In this document: positions 1 to 8,408 of the stretch, in pieces
Position numbering within the stretch: the stretch's first letter is position 1
How the letters are laid out: each line of letters begins with the position of its first letter
Assembly: GCA_018242445.1 (NCBI GenBank)
Contig: JAFEBW010000009.1
Coordinates: forward strand, 1 to 64,000
DNA: 64,000 bases
Direction: 5' to 3'
Origin: Pseudomonadota bacterium
Lineage (GTDB): Bacteria > Pseudomonadota > Gammaproteobacteria > Xanthomonadales > Xanthomonadaceae
Notes under the pieces: model-generated
The model's database searches: none
What the model was told of the DNA's origin: nothing
What the model saw: the letters and a program-made list of their open reading frames with translations, nothing else
Program-made: the position numbers and the translations under genes

Positions 1-1
1 G

Positions 2-202
<201 letters not shown>

Positions 203-218
203 CCTTGAACACAGTTGC

Positions 219-238
219 TCCCCCGCTTGCGGGGGAGG
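219..238. repeat. Short GC-rich palindromic intergenic repeat (CTCCCCCGC...GCGGGGGAG type)
   Basis: The arms CTCCCCCGC and GCGGGGGAG flank a 2-base centre, in the gap between the IS110 tail and the lipA stop codon. The same palindrome class recurs in many gaps of this window (for example near 14710, 54918, 55331 and 56600). A related weaker palindrome lies near 305-325. The element could act as a transcript end, but there is no T-tract. Confidence 0.7.
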
Positions 239-337
239 GAATCCATACCGCTTGCTACGAGAAGTTTCTTGGCAAAAAGCAGTCCGCCAGCGGCTGACAG
301 ACAGCTCTCTCACCGGGGAGAGAACCGTCGCGACGCA

Positions 338-1402
338 TCAGCAGCGCAACGACGCCGACTCGCGGATACCGTCTAAGATCGCCTGATCAACGGTAGCTGC
401 ATCGACCGAAGGCGCACCAAGGCCGACGTTGTTGTGTTCAAGCACGCGCTCGGCGCGGTAGCTCGAGCGCACCAGCGGGCCGGACACGGCTTCCATGAAG
501 CCCATCCCCAGCGCCACGTCGCGGAAGTGCTGGAATAGTTCGGGCGTCACGAAGCGCGCGACCGGCAGGTGATTTTTCGTCGGGCGCATGTACTGGCCCA
601 GCGTGACCACGTCCACGTTCGCGGCGCGGATATCGGCCAGCGTGCGCTCGATCTCGTCGTCGGTCTCGCCCAGCCCCAGCATCATGCTGGTCTTGGTGAT
701 GGTGGCTGGCGCGTGGGACTTGGCGAACTTGAGCACATCCAGCGTCTGCCGGTAACCCGCGCGCGGATCGCGCACCGGGTGGGTGAGGCGCTCGACCGTC
801 TCGATGTTCTGCGCGAAGGTCGCAAGCCCGGCATCGAGCACCTTGGCCACGCATTCATGGCGGCCGGCGAAATCCGGCGTGAGCGCTTCCACCGCGGTCT
901 GCGGCATGCGCGCGTGGATGGCGCGGATGCAGGCGGCGTAATGACCGGCGCCGCCATCGGGCAGGTCGTCGCGATCCACCGACGTCAGCACCACGTATTT
1001 CAGCCCCATCAAGGCCACCGCATCGGCGACATGCGCCGGTTCCTGCGGATCCAGCCAGCCCTGCGGGTTGCCGGTGTCCACCGAACAGAACTTGCACGCG
1101 CGCGTGCATACCGAACCCATCAGCATCAGGGTGGCGGTGCCGCGACCCCAGCACTCGGCGAGGTTCGGGCATTTGGATTCGGCGCACACCGTGGAGAGTT
1201 GATGCGTGCGCACGATGTCGCGCACGGCTTCGAACTTGCCGCCCGCCGGCAATTTCACCCGCAGCCACGGCGGCTTGCGCTGCGCATCCGGCACTGCGCT
1301 CAACGCGCTCGGGCGGATGCCGTCCTTGACCGCGCGGGTGCCCTGCGGGCTGGTGAACTTGCTGCCCGGCGCGACGCGGGGCTGGTCGGTGGTTTCGGTC
1401 AT
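338..1402 (-). CDS. lipA: Lipoyl synthase LipA
   Basis: Radical-SAM enzyme that inserts two sulfur atoms into protein-bound octanoyl groups to make the lipoyl cofactor of 2-oxoacid dehydrogenases and the glycine cleavage system. The 354-residue product has both cysteine sets: the auxiliary-cluster triad C73, C78 and C84 ([12 protein letters not shown]) and the SAM-cluster motif CTRACKFC (C99, C103, C106). A C-terminal VRSSYRAE segment carries the serine typical of the family. The ATG at 1402 was chosen because the open frame upstream has no LipA character. It lies 52 bases downstream of the SufR-like regulator gene on the same strand, so the two may be co-transcribed. No lipB is visible here. 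Confidence 0.97.
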   Translation of the reverse strand: MTETTDQPRVAPGSKFTSPQGTRAVKDGIRPSALSAVPDAQRKPPWLRVKLPAGGKFEAVRDIVRTHQLSTVCAESKCPNLAECWGRGTATLMLMGSVCTRACKFCSVDTGNPQGWLDPQEPAHVADAVALMGLKYVVLTSVDRDDLPDGGAGHYAACIRAIHARMPQTAVEALTPDFAGRHECVAKVLDAGLATFAQNIETVERLTHPVRDPRAGYRQTLDVLKFAKSHAPATITKTSMMLGLGETDDEIERTLADIRAANVDVVTLGQYMRPTKNHLPVARFVTPELFQHFRDVALGMGFMEAVSGPLVRSSYRAERVLEHNNVGLGAPSVDAATVDQAILDGIRESASLRC

Positions 1403-1454
1403 GGCGTTCGGACGAGAGCGACGGGCGACAAGGCGCGCGCCGGAAGCCGTCATT

Positions 1455-2117
1455 CTACCGCTGCTTGCCGGAATCCATCTCACCCAGCCGAAACCGGCAC
1501 GCCGGCTGCCCGTGCAGCATGCACGCCGTGCGCTGCACGCTGCGGCCGGTCGCCTGCGCCATGAAGGCCAGATCGAAGCGGCACACGTCCGGATGGGCGC
1601 GCGCCAGCGCATGAAAAACGCAATTCCACGCCTGCACTTCGGCGTGCCCATCAGACTGCGACACTTCGGCCTCGTAGCCGAGCGCATCGAGTTGCTCGGC
1701 CAGCAGGCGTGTGGCCTGCGCCGCGTCACGCGCGGCAGCGAGGCGGCTGGCCGCCTGCAAACCCAGCCGCGCACCCAGTTCCGACAGCATGGTCTGCACG
1801 GCGCTCACGCCGCCGTGCGCGTACAGGTACTCGACCATGCCTTGCGCCAGCAGCGCGTAGTTGCGCGGGAACAGGTCGTGGCCTGCGGGCTGCAGCACGT
1901 ACATGGCGCGGGGCCGTCCACCGCTGGCGATCGCCTCGCCCTGCTCGATGAATCCGCGCGCCCGCAACGCGGTCAGGTGCTGCCTGACCGCGTTGTGGCT
2001 GATGCGAAGCGCCCCGCACAAGTCTTCGATGGTGGCACCCTGCGGCCGCGACAGCAGGGTGCGCAGCAATTTGCGCTGGGTGTCGCCGAGTTGTTGCAGG
2101 GCGCTGGCGTTGTTCAA
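1455..2117 (-). CDS. SufR-like winged-helix regulator with a cysteine cluster
   Basis: A 220-residue DNA-binding protein. Residues about 12-75 form an ArsR/DeoR-type winged helix ([20 protein letters not shown] recognition region), followed by a mainly helical domain. Four cysteines in the C-terminal third (C166, C179, C199, C207) give a CX12C-X19-C-X7-C pattern. SufR-type repressors bind a [4Fe-4S] cluster through similarly spaced C-terminal cysteines, so cluster sensing is a reasonable inference. The start is TTG at 2117, preceded by AGGTGAG at suitable spacing; no better ATG is available. It lies between a periplasmic protein gene (20-bp gap) and lipA, which encodes an Fe-S enzyme. Confidence 0.72.
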   Translation of the reverse strand: MNNASALQQLGDTQRKLLRTLLSRPQGATIEDLCGALRISHNAVRQHLTALRARGFIEQGEAIASGGRPRAMYVLQPAGHDLFPRNYALLAQGMVEYLYAHGGVSAVQTMLSELGARLGLQAASRLAAARDAAQATRLLAEQLDALGYEAEVSQSDGHAEVQAWNCVFHALARAHPDVCRFDLAFMAQATGRSVQRTACMLHGQPACRFRLGEMDSGKQR

Positions 2118-2136
2118 CGACTCACCTGTTCTCGGC

Positions 2137-2793
2137 TCACTTGGCCTTGTCCGGGAACTGCTTGGCGATGCCGTCGGCCAGCACGTCGGCGATCATGTTC
2201 ATGTGTTCCTGCATCTTCGTCCAAGCCTCGTCCTGCTGCGCCTTGGGTGCGTTCGCCATCATCAGGTCGATCTGCGTCTGATGGTCGGCACCGTGCATCA
2301 CCAGCGCGCCATTCAGGCTGGCCTGCGTCCAGTTCGGATTGGCCCCGGCGAGGAACTTGGCGATTTCGCCGGCATTGCTCGCCAGAGCCTGCATGGCCTT
2401 GTTCTCGCCCGCCTTGTCGCCGGCCCGGCCGGCGTCGGTGAGATCCTTCACGCCCTGCCAGTGGCCGGCCAGCAGCTTGAGCAGGCCGTCACCCGCGGGT
2501 TTGCCGTAGAAGCCAGCCACCGCGTCGGCGATCTGCTTGGCATTGGCGACCACCGCATCGGCGGCCTTGGCCTGCGCAGCCTTGTTGCCGGCGTGCACGG
2601 CCAGCGCGTAATCATGGGTGGCCACGAGATGACCGTGCCAGAGCCCGCGCAGGGCGGCGTGCAGTTGCGGTGCAGTGGCGGCGGCAGAGGTCGCATGCGC
2701 GGCGTGGTGGGCGTCTTGCGCCAGCAACACGGGGGCGGCAGTGGCCATCGCCACGCCCACGACGAGGGCACGCAGGAAGGTCTTGGTGTTCAT
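2137..2793 (-). CDS. Periplasmic helical protein, function unknown
   Basis: The 218-residue product begins with a clear signal peptide (MNTKTFLRALVVGVAMATAA, cleavage near VLLAQ|DA). The mature part is rich in Ala, Lys and His, with several His-Trp and Trp-His contacts (LWHGHLVATHDYA, LLAGHWQGV) and a C-terminal IADVLADGIAKQFPDK ending. I recall similar proteins of unknown function in other proteobacteria with the same FYGKPAGD...GHW core, but can assign no reaction. The repeated His/Trp positions could bind a metal or haem; this is a guess. It is the first gene of a run with the SufR-like regulator and lipA and has a palindrome in its promoter region. Confidence 0.7.
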   Translation of the reverse strand: MNTKTFLRALVVGVAMATAAPVLLAQDAHHAAHATSAAATAPQLHAALRGLWHGHLVATHDYALAVHAGNKAAQAKAADAVVANAKQIADAVAGFYGKPAGDGLLKLLAGHWQGVKDLTDAGRAGDKAGENKAMQALASNAGEIAKFLAGANPNWTQASLNGALVMHGADHQTQIDLMMANAPKAQQDEAWTKMQEHMNMIADVLADGIAKQFPDKAK

Positions 2794-2860
2794 GGTGGAA
2801 GCTCCTTGGGGATGGGATATCGCGCAACGGCGACCACCTCAAGATAAGGCTATTTCACCT

Positions 2861-2877
2861 ATATTCAATGCGAATAT
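2861..2877. promoter_or_regulatory. Palindromic operator candidate upstream of the periplasmic protein gene
   Basis: The perfect inverted repeat ATATTC-N5-GAATAT lies 68-84 bases upstream of the ATG at 2793. On the minus strand it overlaps a possible -35 (TTGAAT) spaced 16 bases from a possible -10 (TATCTT). The SufR-like regulator encoded in the same gene run is the obvious candidate ligand. This is inference from position and symmetry only. Confidence 0.45.
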
Positions 2878-2945
2878 GTGTAAAGGTCATCACATAACTG
2901 TTTGAAGTGAGCCTAGCAGAACCTTGCGGCACCCGCCGAGACGAT

Positions 2946-3764
2946 TCAGTCGAGGAACAGGTCAGTCAGCAGCGGCTGCGTGGCATCCACCGCGTAGACG
3001 GAAAAATCCGACACTCCGCGCTCGCGCAGGATGGCTTCGTCGATCACGAAGCGGCCGCACAGCTCGCGTGCAGGTGTGGTCAGGATGGCATGCGCGGCAT
3101 CGGCCATGATCTCGGGTTTGCGACCATTGGCCCCGCTCACGCCGGGGATCATGTTCAACGCATCGGTGGCGATCAGCGTGCGCGGCCACAGCGCGTTCAC
3201 CGCCACCCCGCGCGGGCCAAACTCGGCGGCTAGGCCGAGGGTGACGAAACTCATGCCCATCTTCGCCAGCGTGTAGCCGGTGTGCGCACCCCACCATTTG
3301 GGATCGAGCGAGGGCGGCGGCGCGAGGGTGAGGATGTGCGGATTGGCCGCTTGCAGCAGGTGCGGCAGGCAGACTTGCGCGCACAGGAAGCTGCCGCGCG
3401 CGTTGACCTGCTGCATCAGGTCGAAGCGCTTGATCGGCGTGTCGAGCGTGCCGCGCAGCCAGATCGCGCTGGCGTTGTTGACGAGGATGTCGATGCCGCC
3501 GAAGCGCGCGACGGTCTGCGCCACGGCAGCGTGCACCTGATCCTCCTCGCGGATGTCGCACTGGATCGCCAGCGCGTGACCGCCGGCTTCCTCGATGGCT
3601 GTCGCGGCGGTGTGGATGGTGCCGGGCAGCCTGGGATTGGGCACGCTCGATTTCGCAGCGATGACGACGTTGGCGCCCTCGCGCGCCGCACGCAGGCCGA
3701 TGGCCAGGCCAATGCCGCGCGAGGCGCCGGTGATGAACAGGGTTTTTCCTTGCAGGGTGGACAT
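2946..3764 (-). CDS. Short-chain dehydrogenase/reductase, HSDL2-like
   Basis: NAD(P)-dependent oxidoreductase of the SDR family, 272 residues. The cofactor motif TGASRGIG is at residues 12-19, NNAS at 96-99 and the catalytic Tyr-Lys pair (YTLAK) at 164-168. The longer loop after the second strand (SSVPNPRLPGTIHTAA) and the APPPSLDP...WW segment match the hydroxysteroid-dehydrogenase-like 2 group, which is mostly linked to lipid or acyl metabolism; the substrate cannot be read from sequence. The gene starts 3 bases after the mpl stop codon, so the two are probably translated from one mRNA although their functions are not obviously linked. Confidence 0.85.
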   Translation of the reverse strand: MSTLQGKTLFITGASRGIGLAIGLRAAREGANVVIAAKSSVPNPRLPGTIHTAATAIEEAGGHALAIQCDIREEDQVHAAVAQTVARFGGIDILVNNASAIWLRGTLDTPIKRFDLMQQVNARGSFLCAQVCLPHLLQAANPHILTLAPPPSLDPKWWGAHTGYTLAKMGMSFVTLGLAAEFGPRGVAVNALWPRTLIATDALNMIPGVSGANGRKPEIMADAAHAILTTPARELCGRFVIDEAILRERGVSDFSVYAVDATQPLLTDLFLD

Positions 3765-3767
3765 GAC

Positions 3768-5297
3768 TCAGCCTCGCAATGCGCAGAGGAACCGGCGCGG
3801 CGCGCCCTCGAAGCCGCCGTTGGACATGAACACGACGTGGTCGCCGTCACGCACACGCGAGCGCAGTTCGTCGAGCAGCGCATCCACGGTCGGTGCGGCG
3901 ACGCCTTCGCCACGCAAGTCCGCGATCACCTTGCCGGCATCCCAGGGCAGTTCGGCGCGGCGCAGGAACACCACCGCATCGGCATCCGCGAGCGCGGGCG
4001 CGATCTCGTGCGCATGCGCGCCCAGCCGCATCGAATTGCTGCGCGGCTCCATCGCCACCACGATGCGCGCAGCGCCCACCCGCGCGCGCAGGCCGGCGAG
4101 GGTGGTGCGGATCGCGGTCGGATGGTGGGCGAAGTCGTCATACACGGTGATGCCCTGCGCCGCGCCGAGCACTTCCAGCCGGCGCTTGACGCTGCGGAAC
4201 GAGGCCAGCGCGGCGATGGCCACCGCCGGTTCGACCCCGACCGCATGCGCGGCGGCGATCGCGGCCAGCGCGTTCATCATGTTGTGCGCGCCGAGCAGAT
4301 CCCAGTGCACGGTGCCGACCTCGACGCCGCAATGGAGCACCGCGAAGCGCGAGCCGTCGGCGCTGATGGCACGCTGCGTCCACTGCGCATCGCCGGCCAT
4401 CGCGAAACGCTCGACCGGCGTCCAGCAACCCATCGCCAGCACTTCGCGCAGGCGTTCATCCTCACCGTTGACGATCAAACGCCCGTTGCGCGGCACGGTG
4501 CGCACGAGGTGATGGAACTGGCGCTGGATCGCGGCCACGTCGGGGAAGATGTCGGCATGGTCGTATTCGAGGTTGTTGAGGATCGCCACCCGCGGCCGGT
4601 AGTGGACGAACTTGCTGCGCTTGTCGAAGAAGGCGGTGTCGTATTCGTCCGCTTCTACCACGAACGGCGCAGCCGAAGGCTGCACTTTGTTTCCTTCTCC
4701 CTCTGGGATGAGATGTTGCGCTTGCGAACCACCGGTTCGCGCAACATCGAATGCCTCCGTGCTTGCACGGAGGCCGGGGCGCGAAGCGAGGTGGCGCGTA
4801 GCGCCGGATGAGGGAGGAAAATCTGGTGAGCGACCGGCGGTCAGCCTCCCCAGCCGCGCCGACACCCCGAAGTTCTCCGGCACGCCGCCGACGAGGAAGC
4901 CCGGTTCGCGGCCGGCGGCTTCGAGGATCCACGCCAGCATCGAGGTTGTGGTGGTCTTGCCGTGGGTACCGGCGACCGCCAGCGTGCAGCGCCCGGGCAA
5001 TACCTGCTCGGACAGCCACTGCGCGCCGGAGGTGTAGGCCATGCCGGCATCCAGGACGTGTTCCACCGCCGGGTTGCCGCGCGAGAGCGCATTGCCGACC
5101 ACCACCACGTCGGTATCGGCGTCGATGTGTTCTGGCGCATAGCCCTGCGCCAGCGCGATGCCGAGGGCTTCGAGCTGGGTGCTCATCGGCGGGTAGATGT
5201 TGGCATCGCTGCCGGCGACCGCGTGGCCGAGTTCGCGCGCGAGTGCGGCCACGCCGCCCATGAAGGTGCCGGCGATGCCGAGGATGTGGAGTTTCAA
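3768..5297 (-). CDS. mpl: Murein tripeptide ligase Mpl carrying an in-frame repeat insertion
   Basis: UDP-N-acetylmuramate:L-Ala-gamma-D-Glu-meso-DAP ligase, which recycles peptidoglycan tripeptide in the cytoplasm. The N-terminal MurC-like fold, the ATP loop GTHGKTTT (residues about 110-117), the EADEYDTAFFDKRSKFVHY block, NNLEYDHADIF and the DDFAHHPTAI segment are all present. The family is usually about 450-460 residues and this product has 509. The excess, about residues 151-209, separates SARLG from PFVVEADEYD, which are nearly adjacent in E. coli Mpl. The extra DNA is a copy of a dispersed repeat (4693-4814) read without a stop or frameshift. Flanking catalytic motifs are intact, so the enzyme may still work with a surface loop. 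Confidence 0.93.
   Translation of the reverse strand: MKLHILGIAGTFMGGVAALARELGHAVAGSDANIYPPMSTQLEALGIALAQGYAPEHIDADTDVVVVGNALSRGNPAVEHVLDAGMAYTSGAQWLSEQVLPGRCTLAVAGTHGKTTTTSMLAWILEAAGREPGFLVGGVPENFGVSARLGRLTAGRSPDFPPSSGATRHLASRPGLRASTEAFDVARTGGSQAQHLIPEGEGNKVQPSAAPFVVEADEYDTAFFDKRSKFVHYRPRVAILNNLEYDHADIFPDVAAIQRQFHHLVRTVPRNGRLIVNGEDERLREVLAMGCWTPVERFAMAGDAQWTQRAISADGSRFAVLHCGVEVGTVHWDLLGAHNMMNALAAIAAAHAVGVEPAVAIAALASFRSVKRRLEVLGAAQGITVYDDFAHHPTAIRTTLAGLRARVGAARIVVAMEPRSNSMRLGAHAHEIAPALADADAVVFLRRAELPWDAGKVIADLRGEGVAAPTVDALLDELRSRVRDGDHVVFMSNGGFEGAPRRFLCALRG
4693..4814 (-). repeat. 122-bp palindrome-rich dispersed repeat inserted in frame in mpl
   Basis: On the minus strand the segment runs from a CCCTCATCC end to a GGGAGAAGG end and contains nested hairpins (GCCTCCGTGC/GCACGGAGGC; GATGTTGCGC/GCGCAACATC; GCGAACC/GGTTCGC). 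A homologous copy of about 123 bp lies in the opposite strand orientation in the rho-trxA gap at 35300-35422. Both copies keep the same open frame, reading LA(S/L)RPGLRA...EAFD and later GSQA...LIP.GEG. Similar outer ends (CCTTCTCCCTC...) occur around 40579-40687. Confidence 0.85.
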
Positions 5298-5352
5298 GCG
5301 GATGTCCTGCGGTATCTGGAGCCGCAGGAATTATGCGGGTTGCGGGAGATGC

Positions 5353-5384
5353 GGGGAATGGGGCTTGGGAATGGGGCTGGGGGG
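5353..5384. repeat. GGGAATGGGG-type intergenic repeat
   Basis: This stretch repeats GGGAATGGGG and GGGCTTGGGAATGG-type units in the 197-bp mpl-adk gap. It is followed by C-rich sequence (TTCCCTTTTCCCC, about 5460) that could fold back on it. The same motif family forms the insertion in nadE near 53481-53573 and a weak copy near 40455. The rest of the gap shows no gene. Confidence 0.6.
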
Positions 5385-5494
5385 TTTTTCCCCTGTGGGG
5401 GAAGGAAAAGCCACGGCCCTTTTCGTCAGCGAGCCAACCTGCTGACTACTGCCATCTCTTCCCTTTTCCCCTATCCCCCGTCCCCACCCCCCCC

Positions 5495-6067
5495 TCAAGC
5501 GTACCGGCTGTCCAACGCCTCCACGATGCGCGCGAACACCTCTTCCATCGCGCCCACGCCATCCACCGCGGTGAGCTTTTCCTGATGGCGGTAAAACTCG
5601 ATCACCGGGGCGGTCTGCTCGTCATAGACCTGCAAACGTTTGCGCACCGATTCGGGGTTGTCGTCGGCGCGGTGTTCGGCCAGTGCGCGCCCGGCGAGGC
5701 GGGCGACCAGCAATTCGGTATCCACATCCAGTTGGATCGCGCGCTCGACCGGCTGGCCGAGCTTGCCCAGCAGGGCATCGAGCGCGTTGGCCTGGGCCAC
5801 GTTGCGCGGGTAACCGTCGAGGATGTAGCCGGGGCCGGTATCGCCCTGCGACAGGCGCTCTTCGAGGATGGCCAGCACGATGGCGTCGGACACCAGCCCG
5901 CCCGCGTCCATCACCGCCTTGGCTTGCAGACCCAGCGCGGTGCCCGCCTTGACCGCCGCGCGCAGCAGTTCGCCGGTGGAGATGTGCGGCACGCCGTAGT
6001 GGTCGCGCAGGCGCGCTGCCTGCGTGCCCTTGCCGGATCCCGGCGCGCCCAGAAGTACCAGTCGCAT
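5495..6067 (-). CDS. adk: Adenylate kinase
   Basis: Converts AMP + ATP to 2 ADP in the cytoplasm. The 190-residue product has the P-loop GAPGSGKGT at residues 7-15, the AMP-binding STGELLRAAV region, the DGYPRN motif and the ERL...GPGYI segment. It is of the short form, without the zinc/LID insertion of the E. coli enzyme (214 residues). The ATG at 6067 is preceded by AGGAAA at 8-base spacing; a TTG two codons earlier is less likely. It lies upstream of mpl on the same strand, separated by a 197-bp repeat-containing gap. Confidence 0.96.
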   Translation of the reverse strand: MRLVLLGAPGSGKGTQAARLRDHYGVPHISTGELLRAAVKAGTALGLQAKAVMDAGGLVSDAIVLAILEERLSQGDTGPGYILDGYPRNVAQANALDALLGKLGQPVERAIQLDVDTELLVARLAGRALAEHRADDNPESVRKRLQVYDEQTAPVIEFYRHQEKLTAVDGVGAMEEVFARIVEALDSRYA

Positions 6068-6218
6068 CGTCAATTTCCTGAAAAAAGCACCGCCGGATGG
6101 CCGGATCGGGCGAGCGGGTTGCTACACTCGATGCGCGTCAAAACCATGCCGCGATGCGGACGGTTCACGCTAACCGCTGGCGGCCGGGCAAGTCAAATCA
6201 AACCCGGGGGTGCGGGCC

Positions 6219-7472
6219 ATGGCCAAGGGCAACCTGCTGTATGCGCAATCCGGCGGCGTCACCGCGGCCATCAATGCCACCGCCTCGGCGGTGATCCACG
6301 CCGCGCGCGAGCACCACGTCAAGGTGCTGGCCGCGCGCAATGGCATCCTCGGCGCGCTGCGCGAGGATCTGATCGACACCTCGAAGGAAACCGCCGCCGC
6401 CATCCGCGCGCTGGCGCACACGCCCGGCGGCGCGTTCGGCTCGTGCCGCTACAAGCTCAAGGCACCGGAGGTCGATCGCGCGCCCTACGAGCGCCTGATC
6501 GCGGTGTTCCGCGCCCACGACATCCACGGCTTCCTCTACAACGGCGGCAACGACTCGGCCGACACCGCGCTCAAGCTGTCGAAGATCGCCGCCGAGTTCG
6601 GCTACCCGCTGACCTGCGTGGGCGTGCCCAAGACGGTGGACAACGACCTCGTCGTCACCGACTGCTGCCCGGGCTTCGCCTCGGCCGCCAAGTACACCGC
6701 GGTGTCGGTGCGCGAGGCCGCGCTGGACGTGGCGGCGATGGCCGACACCTCGACCAAGGTGTTCGTCTACGAAGCGATGGGCCGCCACGCCGGCTGGCTG
6801 GCGGCCGCGGCGGGCATGGCCGGGCACAAGGCCGACGATGCGCCGCACCTGATCCTGTTCCCCGAGCGCGCGTTCGACGAGGCCGACTTCCTCGCCCGGG
6901 TGAAGGCGACGGTGGCGCGGGTGGGCTGGTGCATGGTCGTCGCATCCGAGGGCGTGCGCGGGCCGGACGGACGGTTCCTCGCCGAGGCCGGCACCGTGGA
7001 TGCCTTCGGCCATGCGCAACTCGGCGGGGTGGCCCCGCACCTGGCGCAGGTCGTCAAGGAAAAGCTCGGCTGCAAGGTGCACTGGACGGTGCCCGACTAC
7101 CTGCAACGCTCGGCCCGGCACCTGGCCTCGGCGACCGACCTCAAGCACGCCATCGCCGTGGGTCGGGCGGCGGTGAAGTACGCACTCGCCGGCCGCAACG
7201 CGGTGATGCCGGTGATCGCGCGCAACTCGGACGCCCCCTATCGCTGGAAGATCGCCGCCGCGCCGCTGGAGGATCTGGCCAACCGCGAGAAAAAACTGCC
7301 GCCTGAATTCGTCCGCGAGGACGGCTACGGCATCACGTCCGCCGCGCGCCACTATTTCGCGCCCCTGCTGCGCGGGCAGGCGCCGCTGCCGTACGGGAAG
7401 GACGGCATTCCGCGCTACATCGCGCTGCGGAACCACGCGATCGTCAAGACATTGCCGGACTGGAACCCCTGA
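6219..7472 (+). CDS. pfp: Pyrophosphate-dependent 6-phosphofructokinase
   Basis: Phosphorylates fructose 6-phosphate with PPi instead of ATP, a step that is reversible and so serves both glycolysis and gluconeogenesis. In the 417-residue product the phosphate-donor loop reads GGNDS (109-113) and the next motif PKTVDND (137-143). Asp rather than Gly in the first loop and Lys in place of the Gly of ATP enzymes (PGTIDND) are the accepted markers of PPi use. YEAMGRHAGW and the C-terminal SAD-type substrate loops are present. ATG 6219 is preceded by a GGGGG stretch; a GTG three codons earlier is possible. The H+-pyrophosphatase and soluble pyrophosphatase genes lie within 12 kb. Confidence 0.92.
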   Translation: MAKGNLLYAQSGGVTAAINATASAVIHAAREHHVKVLAARNGILGALREDLIDTSKETAAAIRALAHTPGGAFGSCRYKLKAPEVDRAPYERLIAVFRAHDIHGFLYNGGNDSADTALKLSKIAAEFGYPLTCVGVPKTVDNDLVVTDCCPGFASAAKYTAVSVREAALDVAAMADTSTKVFVYEAMGRHAGWLAAAAGMAGHKADDAPHLILFPERAFDEADFLARVKATVARVGWCMVVASEGVRGPDGRFLAEAGTVDAFGHAQLGGVAPHLAQVVKEKLGCKVHWTVPDYLQRSARHLASATDLKHAIAVGRAAVKYALAGRNAVMPVIARNSDAPYRWKIAAAPLEDLANREKKLPPEFVREDGYGITSAARHYFAPLLRGQAPLPYGKDGIPRYIALRNHAIVKTLPDWNP

Positions 7473-7520
7473 CCGGCAAGGATCGACGCGCTGCCGATCC
7501 GCCGTCGCAACCTGCGTGCG

Positions 7521-8036
7521 TCAGCAACCCTTGGACGTCTGCACGCTGGCGCTGAACTCCGGCACCGTCACCGGAGCCTGCGGCTTGTCGAGGTAGATGC
7601 GGGCCCGGCCTTGCGCATCCAGCGCCGGCGGCTTGTTGTTTCCGGGGTGTCGCCAGACTTCAATGGTGGCCTGGCAGGCCGGCGCATCCGCACGGGCGAT
7701 GACGATGCGGTCGTTCAAGATCCAGTGATCGGCGACCGACGGAGCCGGTTTCACCTGGCTCGCATCGACATAGGACGCGCGCTGCACGCAGGGGTCGCGC
7801 GGCAGCACCTCGATCCGGTACGGCTCCTTGGGATCGCCCGTGAACAGGCCCTCCAGCCGCACGCAGGCCTCGGGGATGTTGCGCACGGTGTGCAAGGCAC
7901 CGATGGGCTGCGGCGTGCTGCTGTCGGGCGGGCGCGTGATCTCGGGCGCGGGCGGGGCAGCCGCTGGCGCGGATGCGGCGAGGAACATCGCAAGCGGCAG
8001 CGTCAAGCCCAGCGCGATTGACCGGAAGCGGGCCAT
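7521..8036 (-). CDS. Exported protein of unknown function
   Basis: The 171-residue product starts with a signal peptide (MARFRSIALGLTLPLAMFLA, cleavage near APAAA) followed by a Pro-rich stretch (APPAPEITRPPDSSTPQPIG). The mature domain, about residues 45-171, has five cysteines (in EACVRL, DPCVQR, APACQA and the final KGC among them) suggesting disulfides, and looks mostly beta. I do not recognise a family. It is convergent with pfp. The ATG at 8036 was chosen because the open frame upstream runs through the dispersed 119-bp repeat, is not protein-like and lacks a signal sequence. Confidence 0.65.
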   Translation of the reverse strand: MARFRSIALGLTLPLAMFLAASAPAAAPPAPEITRPPDSSTPQPIGALHTVRNIPEACVRLEGLFTGDPKEPYRIEVLPRDPCVQRASYVDASQVKPAPSVADHWILNDRIVIARADAPACQATIEVWRHPGNNKPPALDAQGRARIYLDKPQAPVTVPEFSASVQTSKGC

Positions 8037-8103
8037 GTTTGCGTTCCTTCCTCCAACTGGGAATGGACAGACTGCCACAGTCGCGCTGAATCGTGGCCAG
8101 GAC

Positions 8104-8222
8104 AACGCTGATTGATTCAGCGTTGCCAGCCGGCCATGGATGGCCGACCACGAACCAATCACGCAAGTGGTTGATTCGTGTGAGCTGCAGTCCGGGCATG
8201 TACCGGGCTGAAGCGTGCGCTG
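8104..8222. repeat. 119-bp multi-hairpin dispersed repeat, copy 1
   Basis: The segment is 119 bp long and differs at about 7 positions from the copy at 62953-63071. It contains four successive inverted repeats: AACGCTGA/TCAGCGTT, CGGCCAT/ATGGCCG, a CGAACCAATC...GATTCG pairing and CAGTCCGG/CCGGGCTG. It fills most of the 372-bp gap 8037-8408 between the exported protein and the CsgG-like gene. The AT-rich stretch 8340-8375 downstream probably holds the promoter of the latter. Confidence 0.85.
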
Positions 8223-8408
8223 ATCATTCCAGGATGGAATTATCCAGCGCCTAAATCCATGCCGTTGGCACGTTGCAGGATCGTGCACCGATTGCGCCGG
8301 TCGCTTCGTGCAGGCAGCGGATGTTGAAGCGGACTGCCACAACCGTTAAATTGTGATGATAACCTTATCCATACGCACCAGTACGGTGCCCCACGACGGT
8401 AAAAACCC

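Noticed and set aside
338-1774. 478-residue LipA
   Set aside because: The extra N-terminal 124 residues are an Arg-rich shadow of the regulator gene; LipA begins at ATG 1402.
8121-8199. Small peptide MPGL.LTRIN in both copies of the 119-bp repeat
   Set aside because: The frames end differently in each copy, there is no ribosome site, and hairpin-preserving changes favour a structural explanation.
7521-8342. Longer form of the exported protein starting at 8342
   Set aside because: The added 102 residues run through the 119-bp dispersed repeat and would hide the signal peptide.
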